A stretch of 64,000 bases of DNA from Flavobacteriales bacterium (GCA_016704485.1 JADJAA010000001.1:930001-994000); one strand, 5' to 3'; counted from the stretch's first letter, positions 26,701-36,395 are shown. The notes: generated by a model from the sequence alone, not told the origin. Numbers and translations are program-made.

Positions 26701-27822
26701 TACAGCAGCGGAAGAAGCACGATTGCAATTATTGTTCTGTGTATGGTTACCGCCAAATTGATGGCCCATCTCGTGCGCGACATAATCAATGTCGAATGGA
26801 TCACCGACAGGGTTGGGTTGACCTGTTACGCCTCCTGCTTTCTGCGAATTATTGCACGGACTATTCAGATAAGCTACACCGCCACCGCCGGTGCTGAAAA
26901 CGTGGCCAATGTCGTAATTGGCACTACCGATCACACTATTACATGTAGTTTGGTTCTGGCCCAACATGGTCGATCCATTGTCGTTCGTATACGGATCCGT
27001 ACTTGAATTCAAGTAGATCAAGGAACTGTTATTCGCGACCATTACCATCGTCAACGTTGCATCGCGTTCGAACATATCGTTCACGCGGTTCATCGTGGTG
27101 ACCATTCCACTCATGGCACCACTTGTTGTTCCTCCTTTGGTTGCAGCATATTCACCTGTACAAGCCAATGCCAATCTGTAGGTCCGCAACTGGCAATCGC
27201 CCACGCGATCCGTGCCCATTTCAGCGATCCACTGGCGTGTTTGCAATGCCGCTGCATCCAGATCATTCACCTGATCATAACTACATCCTTGAAAAGTTGC
27301 AGCATGTGGTTTAATGAAATTCTTTTTCTCGTAGACCTGATAGCTCGTTATGTTGCCATCAAATAACGGGTCGATGAACCATGACTCGCGTGTTGGCGGC
27401 ATGACCATTGCATGGAAACCCTGTTCGGTAATATCCAACTTCACCGTAGTTGCGAGATCATCCACTCCTACCCCACTGTATGTGCGGATCTGTGGGAATT
27501 GTGCTTGTAGGTCCGGGTGCATGATCGATACTTCCAGAATACGGAAATCGGCAGAGCCACCAGCTGGTGTTGGCAAAGCGATGATCGTAGTTGCGGACCG
27601 GCGATCCAGGATGGTACCAGCCGAAGCCTGTGCCAATTGAGAACGCAACGCGGGCATATCCAACGTTACGTAACGCGCTTGGTTCGGTGTGATGAGGCGC
27701 TCTCCAGAATTGGCGGTGGCTGCTGGAAACGATTGGTCGGACCACACGGAGCGGGTTTGTGCCATACTTGTTAATGGCAATACACTCAACGCAAAGCATG
27801 CGAGAAGAAAACGTGAAAACAT
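23710..27822 (-). CDS. Secreted M12-type zinc metalloprotease, multidomain
   Basis: A 1370-residue exported protein. Signal peptide (FLLACFALSVLPLTSMAQ), a propeptide-like region to about 200, then a reprolysin-like (M12) catalytic domain with HEMGHQFGGNH near residue 355, which is the HExxHxxGxxH zinc site, and a downstream Met-turn candidate ITIMGYAG-like segment (VTIMGYAGIC). Ig/fibronectin-like regions follow at about 440-860. A CysC-rich segment (CLPAGCYDLTVNDTQGDGLC) precedes a MAM-like domain at about 975-1120 (FPYAEDFESGLGDWLQNFGD to MAIDDIQFDG). The C-terminus has two copies of a DxNxDG-type repeat ending RAEQLP rather than a standard type A sorting domain. Likely digests extracellular protein. 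Monocistronic or following the macroglobulin gene after 164 nt. Confidence 0.92.
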   Translation of the reverse strand: MFSRFLLACFALSVLPLTSMAQTRSVWSDQSFPAATANSGERLITPNQARYVTLDMPALRSQLAQASAGTILDRRSATTIIALPTPAGGSADFRILEVSIMHPDLQAQFPQIRTYSGVGVDDLATTVKLDITEQGFHAMVMPPTRESWFIDPLFDGNITSYQVYEKKNFIKPHAATFQGCSYDQVNDLDAAALQTRQWIAEMGTDRVGDCQLRTYRLALACTGEYAATKGGTTSGAMSGMVTTMNRVNDMFERDATLTMVMVANNSSLIYLNSSTDPYTNDNGSTMLGQNQTTCNSVIGSANYDIGHVFSTGGGGVAYLNSPCNNSQKAGGVTGQPNPVGDPFDIDYVAHEMGHQFGGNHTQNNNCNRASSAAVEVGSGVTIMGYAGICAPNPLNNSIAMFGGYSMQEIAANVTSGTSSTCPTSATIVGETAPSVSAGVDRTIPRSTPFVLIASGSDAQVSQTLTYSWEQMDNAVVTMPPVSTNTGGPAWIPKLPSTSPVRWMPSIMDVIANNSPTWEVLSSVGRTYNFRVTVRDNLDNGACNGQDNMVVTVASNSGPFLVTQPNTAVAWPALSSQTINWDVANTTASPVSCANVNILLSTDGGQTFPTTLIASTPNDGTQTVTLPNSPTTTARIKIEGANNIFYDLSNTNFTISSSSPDYSLNVTNATASACQPSNATYAVQVGSLLGYISPVTLSVSGLPAGANAAFSTNPVTPGGSTTLTISNTAAVTPGTYAITLNATSASGPHSLPLTLTVLGSPGQVTLLTPANGEPAATGPLTWNADPNAVSYTVTLGSNAAMTTILETGSGVIGTSYQPTIANAPNTTYYWNVRAVNACATAAPSATWSYTSSDCQPVTVQVILDRYGAETTWTIKDASQNTVASGGPYTSVGTNGEYPQPDIQLCLPAGCYDLTVNDTQGDGLCCNYGEGYIAILDGVAPLAYASSFTNTVTVNFCVGVGCVSTFPYAEDFESGLGDWLQNFGDDMDWTRLSGSTVSNNTGPSGDHTTGSGFYLYTEASNTGFPSKVAELIGPCIDLTGLTTAHMTFWYNMLGANMGTLNADVWDGSAWTNGAFSITGAQGSNWIQGNVDLDPYLGNTIRVRFRGVTGNGYASDMAIDDIQFDGSATQQVLLSAKALLQGPYVEVTGLMNDDLRAASLVPLDEPYTLPDFSQVLGGGETTTTGVLAVTGNNAIVDWVMLELRSGSNSSNVLATRSALIQRDGDIVDVNGVSPVSFPVPAANYYVAVRHRNHLACMAAAPVSLSANTTALNFSTVATFGTAAQLNVGGTNVMWAGNVIVDNELLYTGQGNDRDPILTLIGGVVPTNTTAGYYLEDVNMDGVARYTGTNNDRDIILENIGGTVPTNSRAEQLP

Positions 27823-27986
27823 GAATGAACTTCGGTTAACCTGCTGGGAGAAGGAGCCGGCGATTAATGGTATTCTCAGTGGAGGGGTCCTGAAAAAAAG
27901 TCACGCGAAGTTAACTCGGATCGAGGCACAAAGTCAACACGATCAGCATCTTCCGATCATCCTAACAACATTTGACTACCCCTGGA

Positions 27987-30900
27987 TCACTCTTCCACTG
28001 CGACCCTCACCCCTTCGCTGTGACTACTGAACTCCGGTGCGTACATGCACATCACCGTCGTAATTCCGTTGCTGAAGTCGCCCGCGTGTGTTACCCGAAG
28101 ATCGTACTCGAACACATAGGTGCCTGGCGAAATGCGATCGAAGAAGAAGTGCATGGCCACATCACGGATGCTTTGATAATAGCCCAATCCGCCTTGATAA
28201 TTGTATCCGCTGATAGCTTCCGTTGGCTCCAGACCCGCCGCTCGCAGATCTTTCAGATGCACGTAGTCAACGTACCGATCGGTCTTTAGCTCGATGCGGA
28301 TGGTGAGCAGATCACCAGGCTCTAAGTTGCGTGCTTTGTCCAATGCGATCAATTGCGGGCCGTTCTCCGTTTGTTCATGCAACATCACTTTCTTATTGAT
28401 GACAAAAGGGCTATCATGTGGCGTGACCTTGTCCATTTGCTCGAGGTATTGCCAATGCAACGCACCCCATTGCACGCCGTCCTCGGATGTGGTGATCGTT
28501 ACCGCGCCCATTTCGGGTTTCACGTTGCCTCCGCTCCAACTTTGTGTGAAGTAACCCGTGCCCGCTTCTTGTGCATCTGCTCGTACCAGTTCCGTACCCA
28601 CTTTGATGACCGGTTGAGACTTCGGCTCCAACAGGTCGTTGCCCGTTAGCAACAACGCGTAACACGCTTCAGCTGTGGCTTTCGTCGTTTTCCAATCCGT
28701 GGTCTGTTTTAGTTTCAACAGGTATTGGCGTAACGCATCAACGCTTTGATCATCCTTCGTTACCTCATGGAATGCCTCGATCATCAACGCATGTGTCTCT
28801 GTCGGAAATTCATTCCAGGAATATCCTGCATTGAATTCTTTCCAATACATGCCAAGCTCTTCATTCCGCGTTGCACGCTGGGATAACGATATCATGATCA
28901 GCTCCGCAGTTGCATGGTCACCCATACGATCCAACGCCAACGCAGCCATGGCCTGCCCTTGAAATCCATTCTTTAGCCATGTAGCGGCCAATCGCTTTTT
29001 GTAGAATTCGATCGCGGTATTCGTTCCGCCTGTGATCGGCCAACGTTCGAAAAAGCTGCGCGTATACAGCATGTGGATATCCAATATGCTCGGCTCATAT
29101 TTCTGAAGTGCTTCAGCGCTGTTCCGCTGCACAAGCTCCTTGTATGCACGATCGACATCTGCATCCAACCACTGCACTGCCTTTTGTAACATCTGCTGTG
29201 CTGGTCCTTCTCCACGGAGATCCGAAGCATTCAACGTTTCCAAATGCCCGAAACCTGCAACGATATGTTGAGTTATGTACCGGCTCTCGCGCATGCCGCT
29301 CCACCAAGGCCATGCGCCACTGCTTAATTGTGTGTCCTCCAATTTTTTCAACGCAACAGCTTCTTCGGAACCCATGCGCTGCAGATCAAAGAACAACGCA
29401 ATGCGACGCTTGCGTTCGGTTACATTGTTCGCGTTCAACACCCACGGTGTTTCCTCGAGCACAGCCGTTTTTAATTCAGGATTCTTCTCAAGCGCAGATA
29501 GGAACGCTCCTTCATTCGCGTTGGCTTCTGCTTGCTCCTTCCAGGCTTCAAATACTTTCTTGATCACAGGACGTTCTTCTACAATGTGCCCTGCCAACCT
29601 GTTCGCGTAATAGCGACTGAAGGTCTGCTCGGCGCATGCATGCGGAAATTCCATCATGTACGGCAAAGCTTGTACCGCGTACCAAGCAGGATTTGGTGTG
29701 AACTCCAATTTCAAGTTCTGATGCTTCAGTGTGGTGCTCGTTGTGTTCTTCAACTTGTCGAGCGTGAAGGTCTTGGTGCCTGCCTTCGTTATGGAGATCG
29801 GTAAACTTTCGGTGACGAATACTTTATCTGTTAGAATTGGCAACACACGTTCTTCGCCATCACCGATCTCTCCATTTGTTGCTGAAATACGAATGCCAAC
29901 AACGCTCCATGTTTCCGGCACTGTTATCTCCCATTCAAGAGACGCGCTTTTGCCTGGGCCAGCACTGAAATTCCGCACTGCGTCTGAAACTCCAAACTCT
30001 TTCGTCACCGTTCTATTCGTTAGTGGATCAAAGAGCTCCAGTGTTGCTTCACCGAGGACTTCATCCCCTTCGATCACATTCACTTTTGCGGTCAACGTGA
30101 TGCGATCGCCAACGCGTAAAAAGCGCGGTAGGTTCGGTACGACCATCAGCGGTTTTTGCGTGATGGTCTCTTTGCTGAAATTCGCGATCTTCAGATCCGG
30201 CGTGTGTGCCAAGCCCAATACTTTCCAACGCGTTAATGCGTCAGGTGTTTTGAATTTCAACACGATGGAACCATCGCGATCAGTGAGCAGATCGGGGAAG
30301 AAAAATGCCGTTTCGCGGAAGTCACTGCGGAGGGGCTGTTGAACTGGCGCCTCTGAAATCGGCTTTAGTTCAGGATCTTTATCTAACCTTTGCTCAGTAA
30401 GTCCACCGACCCCGGCATCATAAAAAGCAGGACTTGCAACGATACTCCTTTCATCTTCAGCAAATAACCCCGGCGCAGGCGCATCAGCATCCATTCTCGT
30501 GTTCCGATGCATTACAACACCTCTGGAGCCTCCGGTCAAGTATTCCAGATTCCCTCTGTAACTTCCCATACCAAAAGTTTCCAAATATGGATAGCTCCGC
30601 ATCGTGTCCGCAGCGCCGGCATAGTTCCGATACACCTCTTGCCCATACGCCTGCCCGAAGGGCTCTGCATGTGACCAACCCAATAGTGCTGAATTGCTTT
30701 GCCAAATGGATAGGTTCCAGTTTTGTGGTACGAAATGATCCAATGATGCATCGTACATCACAGTGAGCAATTGCGCGGCTACTTTTTCCTTCTTTGGTCC
30801 GGTGATCTTCAAGCGCCATTCTTCCCCTTGACCGGGTAAGAGTTTATCGCGGAAGGTTTGCCACTCGACATTCAATTCCTTGTTGCTCCACGGAACATCG

Positions 30901-33900
30901 ATCCATTCTGTCGAGGTGTGTTGTCGTCCGCGTTCAACACAAACAAAATGTACTGCGAAACCACCGCGATCGCTTTCCAATGCCGGGATATCCAATCGCT
31001 GTTGGCCCTTCGTCAAGCGAATGCGCCTATTCACAACGATCTTACCGTCGCGTTCCACTTCCATCAATACGCGGCATTCATCCAGCGCACTGCTGATCAG
31101 GATCACTCCACTTTCCCCCGGCTCCACGGATGTCTTCAGTGACTGCAAGTGGAATGCCTCATTCACGAACCCGGTATTCTGAATTGTTGGATCGTAGATC
31201 GTGATCAGTTTACTAACCGTCACCGGAACCCCATCAGGGTCTTTCGTACTAACATCCACACGATACAGTCCCACTGTCCAAGCGTCCAATTCCGGCAAGA
31301 ATGTCGCCTTCATATTTGCCCTGATACCCGCCTGCTCAAAGTGAACACGTTTCATCGGCCAGTTCATCGGGTCCTCTTGCGTCAGGTTATTCTGGCCTGG
31401 CAAGAAACGGTCTGGTTGTTCCCAAAGTCGATCACGGAATGGTGCCTCGACAGGAGCTTGCAATTCCACGATCTTAATGTCCATTGGAAGATCGACATCC
31501 TGACCGTTCAAATTCTTCACACGCACGTCCAAACTATCAGTTATCGAACGATCGATCGCATCGCCACCGTTGATCACAATGTCAACACTGCGGTAAGCGA
31601 CATTGATCGTCGTTGTGCTTGTTTGCGTTTCTCCATTGATGTCGACCGCACTTGCTTCAACGGTATAGAAAAATGTTGGGTCCGCATCACGCGGAAACAT
31701 CCGATCCGGTTGCGCAATGAACTTGATGATGAACTTTCCTTCTGCATCGCATTCGGCAATACCACTGGCCAATTGTGTTTCTCTGCCCCACGGCAAACCA
31801 CGCCATCCCCAGCCACACCACCATGGCATTCGTGCGCCTCGTTTTACTGTCCATTGCACAGCGGCACCATCCAAAGGAACACCTGCGTAACTTTTTGCAA
31901 CACCGGTAACGGTTGCTTCGGCATTCAGTTTCGGCGTATCGGTGATCGGGTCGAACAAAACCTCGAATGTTGGACGCTTGTATTCTTCAACCTGAAAGTA
32001 CGCGGACCCATGTTCTTCTTCGATGTGCATGCCACCGGTCAGCACTCCTTGCGGTGTTCTGAACGAGCCATGGAACGAACCGTATTCATCGGTCGTCACA
32101 TTCAAGGTGTCAACCAATTCACCGTTCACATCAAAGAATTCCACTTGCGTTGCGTAACCTGCTTTTACCGCGGTGTTCTTTCCATTCTTGGCAGTAACAA
32201 TACCCTTGAATAATACTTCCTGCCCTGGTCTGTAGATCGCGCGATCCGTAAACATGAACGTGTGCAATGATCCCTCTTGCTCCTCGTAATGATCCATATG
32301 GACCCAACGTGACGCCGTATGGAACTTGTCATTGCCATTTGATATGCTCCATTTCAATTGACCTTGTTGACCCTTAAGCGTCGTTCGGACCATTCCCTCT
32401 TCACTGGTCGTGAATTCTTCAACCCCAATGAAACGGCGATTACCGGAGTGATCTTGGTTCCTGACATATGCCCATGCTTTCGCACCTTTTATCGGCTTGC
32501 CCGTTGTTCGATCCAGCACCAACAGGTCCAGATCATTTCCGTGGTAACGATCGACGATGGCAATATCGGTGCTCCAGAAATTAGCGAAGACCAACAGGTC
32601 ATGTTCCGCTTTGAAACGTTCGCTATCGCTGATCAGAATGGCATACCTGCCGTAAGGCAACCCTTCGGTCGGCAACTCGGTCAGGTGCGCATTCATGTCA
32701 CCGTCATCAGGCACAACCACAGACCACTCGCGCATTGGTTTTTTAGAGGCCAACTGCGCACCGCGATCATGGTCATAGCGTTGATCTTCGTTGATGTCCT
32801 GAGGGTCCATTACAACGCGCAACCACAGTTTCATTACATTCGTGTGTTGCACCGCGATCGTGGATCCCGCATTTCCGGGAACCGCCTCTTCGGCGAACAA
32901 CTGTAGGGAAGGACGCTCCAATTGCGCTTTTAATACCGCCGCCTTTATTGCGCCATAGGAACCGGGGAACTTGGCGATCGCTGAGTCGCACAGAGTTCGT
33001 GCTTTGATCCGTTCTTCCTTGAAAGCATCACCGACCAACCGCTGATAGTTACCGGCTTGTTCGCTGTGCCAGGCTGCCATGGCAACACCAACTTCGCTAT
33101 AGGCCGGTAACCGCACCAACCGGCTCTGTAAAATGGAAAGGGCTTTGTAGTACAAGCTGTCCTTATCTGCCAACGTGCTATGCTCCCGCACGAATGACAA
33201 GCGATCGAGAATGATATCCGTAAGCGCTACCGGAGCATCATCTGCCAGGTGGCTGCGCTCAAGTTGTTGGTAGGTGATCAACGCTTTATACTCCCACGAC
33301 GCACTGTCGCGATGTGTGATCTTCTTCCATGCGAACGCTTCAAAGAGCTCGAAGTAGAACGGGTCGTCCAGCTTGAACCGCCACTCCGGTTCCGTTAGCC
33401 GCGTTTCGGAATTACTGAACACCTCGATGGCCCGCCTTCCCAGTAGATCGTATACCGTTGGTCTCAATTCGATCGCGCCATGCTCATTTCCCAATAGTTC
33501 ACCGAGTCCCGCTGATGGGATCTGTTTCAATGTATCATACGGTTCCACGGACGCTGCATATTCCGCGATCACCTTCGACATGAATTGGCGCTGTGTCCAT
33601 GTGCTTGGATCGCTTTCCGCTACATCTTCGGAGGACGCAAGGTCCGTTCGCTGCAACACCTGCCAACGACTCTGTTGATAAAGGTTCCAATAGCTCTCAC
33701 CAATAACAGAGTGCAATACTTGTTTCAACGGCACATTGGCCTGTGCTGAACGCTCTTCCAATGCATTCAACCACACTGTTTTTTCAACTCCCGTTCGTTG
33801 TTCGAACGTTCCGCGGTACATCCACGCTTTGAACTCCGTGCGCCAATCGTTCCGGTCCTGGGCATCCGCTAGCAACCCATTCACCTGCTCCAATGCCGAT

Positions 33901-34067
33901 GCGTATTGACCGATCTTGGTAAGACTATCGATCACGGTCCAGCGTGGATCAGTGGGTTCTATGTTCGCGGTGTGCACGTTGTTGCGGATGAGATCACAGG
34001 TCATCAAGAACGCTGAGATAGCGATCATTGATAACATGTTACGAAATTGAAGGAAGGAGAAATGCAT
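27987..34067 (-). CDS. Alpha-2-macroglobulin family lipoprotein
   Basis: A protein of about 2026 residues, within the usual range for large bacterial macroglobulins. It opens with a lipoprotein signal (NMLSMIAISAFLMTC; lipobox LMTC, Asp at +2). MG-type beta domains occupy most of 400-1300 (DRAIYRPGQEVLFKGIVTAK is the classic MG segment). The thioester motif CAEQ lies near residue 1480 (FPHACAEQTFSRYYANRL), followed by the alpha-alpha toroid thioester domain. Such proteins trap foreign proteases in the periplasm and bind them covalently; a penicillin-binding protein 1C partner is often adjacent but is absent here. The promoter at 34078-34110 puts the transcript start near 34071, so the ATG at 34067 is chosen over 34076. 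Confidence 0.94.
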   Translation of the reverse strand: MHFSFLQFRNMLSMIAISAFLMTCDLIRNNVHTANIEPTDPRWTVIDSLTKIGQYASALEQVNGLLADAQDRNDWRTEFKAWMYRGTFEQRTGVEKTVWLNALEERSAQANVPLKQVLHSVIGESYWNLYQQSRWQVLQRTDLASSEDVAESDPSTWTQRQFMSKVIAEYAASVEPYDTLKQIPSAGLGELLGNEHGAIELRPTVYDLLGRRAIEVFSNSETRLTEPEWRFKLDDPFYFELFEAFAWKKITHRDSASWEYKALITYQQLERSHLADDAPVALTDIILDRLSFVREHSTLADKDSLYYKALSILQSRLVRLPAYSEVGVAMAAWHSEQAGNYQRLVGDAFKEERIKARTLCDSAIAKFPGSYGAIKAAVLKAQLERPSLQLFAEEAVPGNAGSTIAVQHTNVMKLWLRVVMDPQDINEDQRYDHDRGAQLASKKPMREWSVVVPDDGDMNAHLTELPTEGLPYGRYAILISDSERFKAEHDLLVFANFWSTDIAIVDRYHGNDLDLLVLDRTTGKPIKGAKAWAYVRNQDHSGNRRFIGVEEFTTSEEGMVRTTLKGQQGQLKWSISNGNDKFHTASRWVHMDHYEEQEGSLHTFMFTDRAIYRPGQEVLFKGIVTAKNGKNTAVKAGYATQVEFFDVNGELVDTLNVTTDEYGSFHGSFRTPQGVLTGGMHIEEEHGSAYFQVEEYKRPTFEVLFDPITDTPKLNAEATVTGVAKSYAGVPLDGAAVQWTVKRGARMPWWCGWGWRGLPWGRETQLASGIAECDAEGKFIIKFIAQPDRMFPRDADPTFFYTVEASAVDINGETQTSTTTINVAYRSVDIVINGGDAIDRSITDSLDVRVKNLNGQDVDLPMDIKIVELQAPVEAPFRDRLWEQPDRFLPGQNNLTQEDPMNWPMKRVHFEQAGIRANMKATFLPELDAWTVGLYRVDVSTKDPDGVPVTVSKLITIYDPTIQNTGFVNEAFHLQSLKTSVEPGESGVILISSALDECRVLMEVERDGKIVVNRRIRLTKGQQRLDIPALESDRGGFAVHFVCVERGRQHTSTEWIDVPWSNKELNVEWQTFRDKLLPGQGEEWRLKITGPKKEKVAAQLLTVMYDASLDHFVPQNWNLSIWQSNSALLGWSHAEPFGQAYGQEVYRNYAGAADTMRSYPYLETFGMGSYRGNLEYLTGGSRGVVMHRNTRMDADAPAPGLFAEDERSIVASPAFYDAGVGGLTEQRLDKDPELKPISEAPVQQPLRSDFRETAFFFPDLLTDRDGSIVLKFKTPDALTRWKVLGLAHTPDLKIANFSKETITQKPLMVVPNLPRFLRVGDRITLTAKVNVIEGDEVLGEATLELFDPLTNRTVTKEFGVSDAVRNFSAGPGKSASLEWEITVPETWSVVGIRISATNGEIGDGEERVLPILTDKVFVTESLPISITKAGTKTFTLDKLKNTTSTTLKHQNLKLEFTPNPAWYAVQALPYMMEFPHACAEQTFSRYYANRLAGHIVEERPVIKKVFEAWKEQAEANANEGAFLSALEKNPELKTAVLEETPWVLNANNVTERKRRIALFFDLQRMGSEEAVALKKLEDTQLSSGAWPWWSGMRESRYITQHIVAGFGHLETLNASDLRGEGPAQQMLQKAVQWLDADVDRAYKELVQRNSAEALQKYEPSILDIHMLYTRSFFERWPITGGTNTAIEFYKKRLAATWLKNGFQGQAMAALALDRMGDHATAELIMISLSQRATRNEELGMYWKEFNAGYSWNEFPTETHALMIEAFHEVTKDDQSVDALRQYLLKLKQTTDWKTTKATAEACYALLLTGNDLLEPKSQPVIKVGTELVRADAQEAGTGYFTQSWSGGNVKPEMGAVTITTSEDGVQWGALHWQYLEQMDKVTPHDSPFVINKKVMLHEQTENGPQLIALDKARNLEPGDLLTIRIELKTDRYVDYVHLKDLRAAGLEPTEAISGYNYQGGLGYYQSIRDVAMHFFFDRISPGTYVFEYDLRVTHAGDFSNGITTVMCMYAPEFSSHSEGVRVAVEE

Positions 34068-34077
34068 GTGGATCATG

Positions 34078-34110
34078 CAAAGGTACCTCAGCCTGCCATG
34101 CGGCAGGCAA
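34078..34110 (-). promoter_or_regulatory. Promoter of the alpha-2-macroglobulin gene with operator-like palindrome
   Basis: On the minus strand TTG (34110-34108) is separated by 22 nt from TACCTTTG (34085-34078), an exact -7 element. The spacer contains a perfect 7-bp inverted repeat (arms 34091-34097 and 34102-34108, loop 34098-34101), placed where a bound regulator would block RNA polymerase. Confidence 0.6.
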
Positions 34111-34295
34111 GCTCCCCTACTCAGAATGGAAAGTGAACTATGCCATTCATTGATCGCATCATGTATGAGGTCAAATCCATTCGCAGCTGCACCACAACAG
34201 TCTCAAAATGACATTCATGTACTTCTCCGGATATTTACCGAACAATGGTCTTGCAGATCAACTCCCGAATTTTACCATTTCGCAATAACACGTTC

Positions 34296-34784
34296 ATGAT
34301 ACCGGACCCAAGATCATTTCTTACTGAACTTTTCGCATCGCTAAAAAGGCATGACATTGATGTGAGCCCCTTCGAATTGGATCACATTTGTTACCGTGTG
34401 GAGACAGAGATCTGTTATACGGAGATGAAAGTGTGCTTTCTGGAACATGCTCGTTTGCTCGTTGAGTCAATAGTTTCTGGGCGACTGATCGCAACGTTCA
34501 AGTTAAAGGCCCCGATCCTATTTGAAGGTCGGTCGATCGCCGTGATCGAGCTGCCCTCCCCTAAAAGCAGCTCGCCGTATTCCGAGGGGTATGAACATGC
34601 CGAATTCGTTATCGATAGTGATCCGGTGGCATTCACGGAACGCTATCCCCAGCTGGATTGGGACTTGAGTGGGACGCACAAAGAAGTGAATGCGGATGTT
34701 CGTTTACCTCTCGGAAGGATCAGTGTAAAGTTTCACCGGGACGCTTTGGAAAAGGTGATAGAGGGTGAGCGCTTAAAAGCTTAA
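34296..34784 (+). CDS. YecM-like protein (VOC superfamily)
   Basis: A 162-residue cytosolic protein of the YecM type. Matching landmarks are FELDHICYRVET (metal-site His region), SGRLIATFKLK, IAVIELPSPK, SEGYEHAEFVI and the end ISVKFHRDALEKVIEGE. These follow the E. coli YecM pattern (ADHI..R, SIVELPWP, EGWEHIEIV, TIKFH). The fold is related to glyoxalases; the reaction is unknown. The frame is open from 34245, but the ATG at 34296 matches the family start. It is divergent from the macroglobulin gene and convergent with the oxidoreductase gene. Confidence 0.85.
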   Translation: MIPDPRSFLTELFASLKRHDIDVSPFELDHICYRVETEICYTEMKVCFLEHARLLVESIVSGRLIATFKLKAPILFEGRSIAVIELPSPKSSSPYSEGYEHAEFVIDSDPVAFTERYPQLDWDLSGTHKEVNADVRLPLGRISVKFHRDALEKVIEGERLKA

Positions 34785-34826
34785 TGCCATTTCGCACCCT
34801 GGAATGAACAGGCGAGGTAATGTTCT

Positions 34827-35849
34827 TCATGAAAACCGATCAAAACTTACTTCGGGATCGATCTCTTTTCCTTCGAATAGGTGCTCGGCCAAATGCATTG
34901 CGCACCACGGCGCCAACAAAACACCTCGAGACCCAAGCCCATTGAATATGGCCTCATATCGTCCTGTTCTACCCAATATGGGACGACGATCTTTTGTGGC
35001 CGGCCGAACCCCTGATGAATGCTCCAGTACTTCTATCGGGAGCTTAACGAATGCCCTAAGCATGCCGAGTAGCTCTTCGCGTGCTTCTACTGTTCTACCC
35101 GTCCATACGTTGGTCCAATCGAAGGTGGAGCCAATGCGATACACATCATCGCCCAGCGGCAATATGAATACCCGCCGGTGTACCATGTTCTTGAATTCAA
35201 GACCGGGGATCCGCACCAATAATGTTTCGCCTTTCACGGGGGCTAAACCTTGCGCCGTTGAGAATGGACCCGTACAACGAACCAGCCAATGCGCTCGAAC
35301 GTCACCAATGCTGATGTGATCCGGCCCAATTAGAACCTCCTCTTCTCGCACGTCACGTTCCGTGAACCGACCTTCGCCGATCAAGGTTTCTCGTTGCGCT
35401 GAAAGGGTCGCGGGAACATCCAACCATGCTGCCTGTGTTACCGTTCCATAGCCGTGCGGAGCATCGACCGGTGCTTGGTCCACATCTATTTCTGGCCTTT
35501 GAGCTATGAAAGGGGAACTTTCAGTATCCTGCATGACCCGCTCCCATTGATCGCGTTCAATGGGCGTTGGAAATACTTTGACCATAGGCAACGGATGCCA
35601 AAGATCAACGCCATTACATTCTTGCCATGACCTATAGAATGTATCAGCGATCGGCAATAATTCTCCTGCACGCCAACTCGGAATATCGCGCTTGAATACG
35701 ATCGGGTTCACTACGCCTGCTGCGACCAAGGATGCGTTTCCGTTTCTTCTTTGATCGAAAACATGGATACGCGATCCACGCTGTTGAAGGACTTCTGCAA
35801 GCACTGCGCCAGCAAGGCCGTGGCCAAGTATTATCACATCATTCTGCAC
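34827..35849 (-). CDS. FAD-dependent oxidoreductase, DAO family
   Basis: A 340-residue D-amino-acid-oxidase-family flavoprotein. The N-terminal FAD-binding GxGxxG-type segment is VIILGHGLAGAVLAEVLQQR; the C-terminal FAD-closing segment is SSGVRPATKDRRPILGR, then NGLGSRGVLLAPWCA. It oxidises an amine or amino acid with O2 or another acceptor; the substrate is unknown. The start is a GTG with CACCTTTG (complement of 35855-35862) 5 nt before it, so the mRNA would be nearly leaderless. The next downstream gene on this strand is absent. Confidence 0.88.
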   Translation of the reverse strand: MQNDVIILGHGLAGAVLAEVLQQRGSRIHVFDQRRNGNASLVAAGVVNPIVFKRDIPSWRAGELLPIADTFYRSWQECNGVDLWHPLPMVKVFPTPIERDQWERVMQDTESSPFIAQRPEIDVDQAPVDAPHGYGTVTQAAWLDVPATLSAQRETLIGEGRFTERDVREEEVLIGPDHISIGDVRAHWLVRCTGPFSTAQGLAPVKGETLLVRIPGLEFKNMVHRRVFILPLGDDVYRIGSTFDWTNVWTGRTVEAREELLGMLRAFVKLPIEVLEHSSGVRPATKDRRPILGRTGRYEAIFNGLGSRGVLLAPWCAMHLAEHLFEGKEIDPEVSFDRFS

Positions 35850-35911
35850 ACACGCAAAGGTGGTGGAACTTCTTCAATGGTCCGGAACTACACGATCAAC
35901 ATGTTGATGTG

Positions 35912-36271
35912 TTACGCAGCGACCAACTGCATCATACGCTGCAGTAGTTCCTCTTGATCATACGGCTTATGGATAACGTCGCTTGTAGCACCTTCGGGCA
36001 TCTTCGTGACCAAGTGCTCTATATCAAAACCAGAGATCACAATTACGGGGGTGTTGAGTCCTTCAGCATGCAACGCTTCTACGATCTCGAACCCATTGGC
36101 CTGGCGCTGGGACATCTCCAAAAGAATTACATCCGGACGTTCCGATCGTACACGCTCTACCATACCAGCGCTATCCACCAATGCAGTAACGGTCCACTGT
36201 GCTGCCACAAGTCTCTTTTCCAACAACTTGCGCACGAGTGCATCGTCTTCTATTAGGATAACGTGTGGCAT
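35912..36271 (-). CDS. Receiver-only protein with Glu at the phosphorylation site
   Basis: A 119-residue single receiver domain. The acidic pair (EDD, residues 8-10), the conserved Ser80 (VIVISG) and Lys102 (HKPYD) are all present, but the phospho-acceptor position is Glu52 (VILLEMSQRQANG) instead of Asp. The codon is GAG. Glu at this site commonly mimics or replaces phosphorylation, so the protein may be constitutively active or act as a phosphate-independent partner. No output domain follows. AACCTTCG (complement of 36277-36284) is 5 nt before the ATG. No kinase is adjacent. Confidence 0.88.
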   Translation of the reverse strand: MPHVILIEDDALVRKLLEKRLVAAQWTVTALVDSAGMVERVRSERPDVILLEMSQRQANGFEIVEALHAEGLNTPVIVISGFDIEHLVTKMPEGATSDVIHKPYDQEELLQRMMQLVAA

Positions 36272-36395
36272 GGTAGCGAAGGTTGCATTTGTATACGCGT
36301 CGCTTCACCATATGGTTCCGGATCACGGGGTCAGCGCATAACCGTACAATTAAAAAACCACCCGAACTGCTTGCTCTTAAAATGACGAAATGGTC

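Noticed and set aside
31149..32213. 354-codon rightward frame opposite the macroglobulin gene
   Set aside because: Antisense to conserved MG domains; His/Arg/Cys-rich with no recognised motif.
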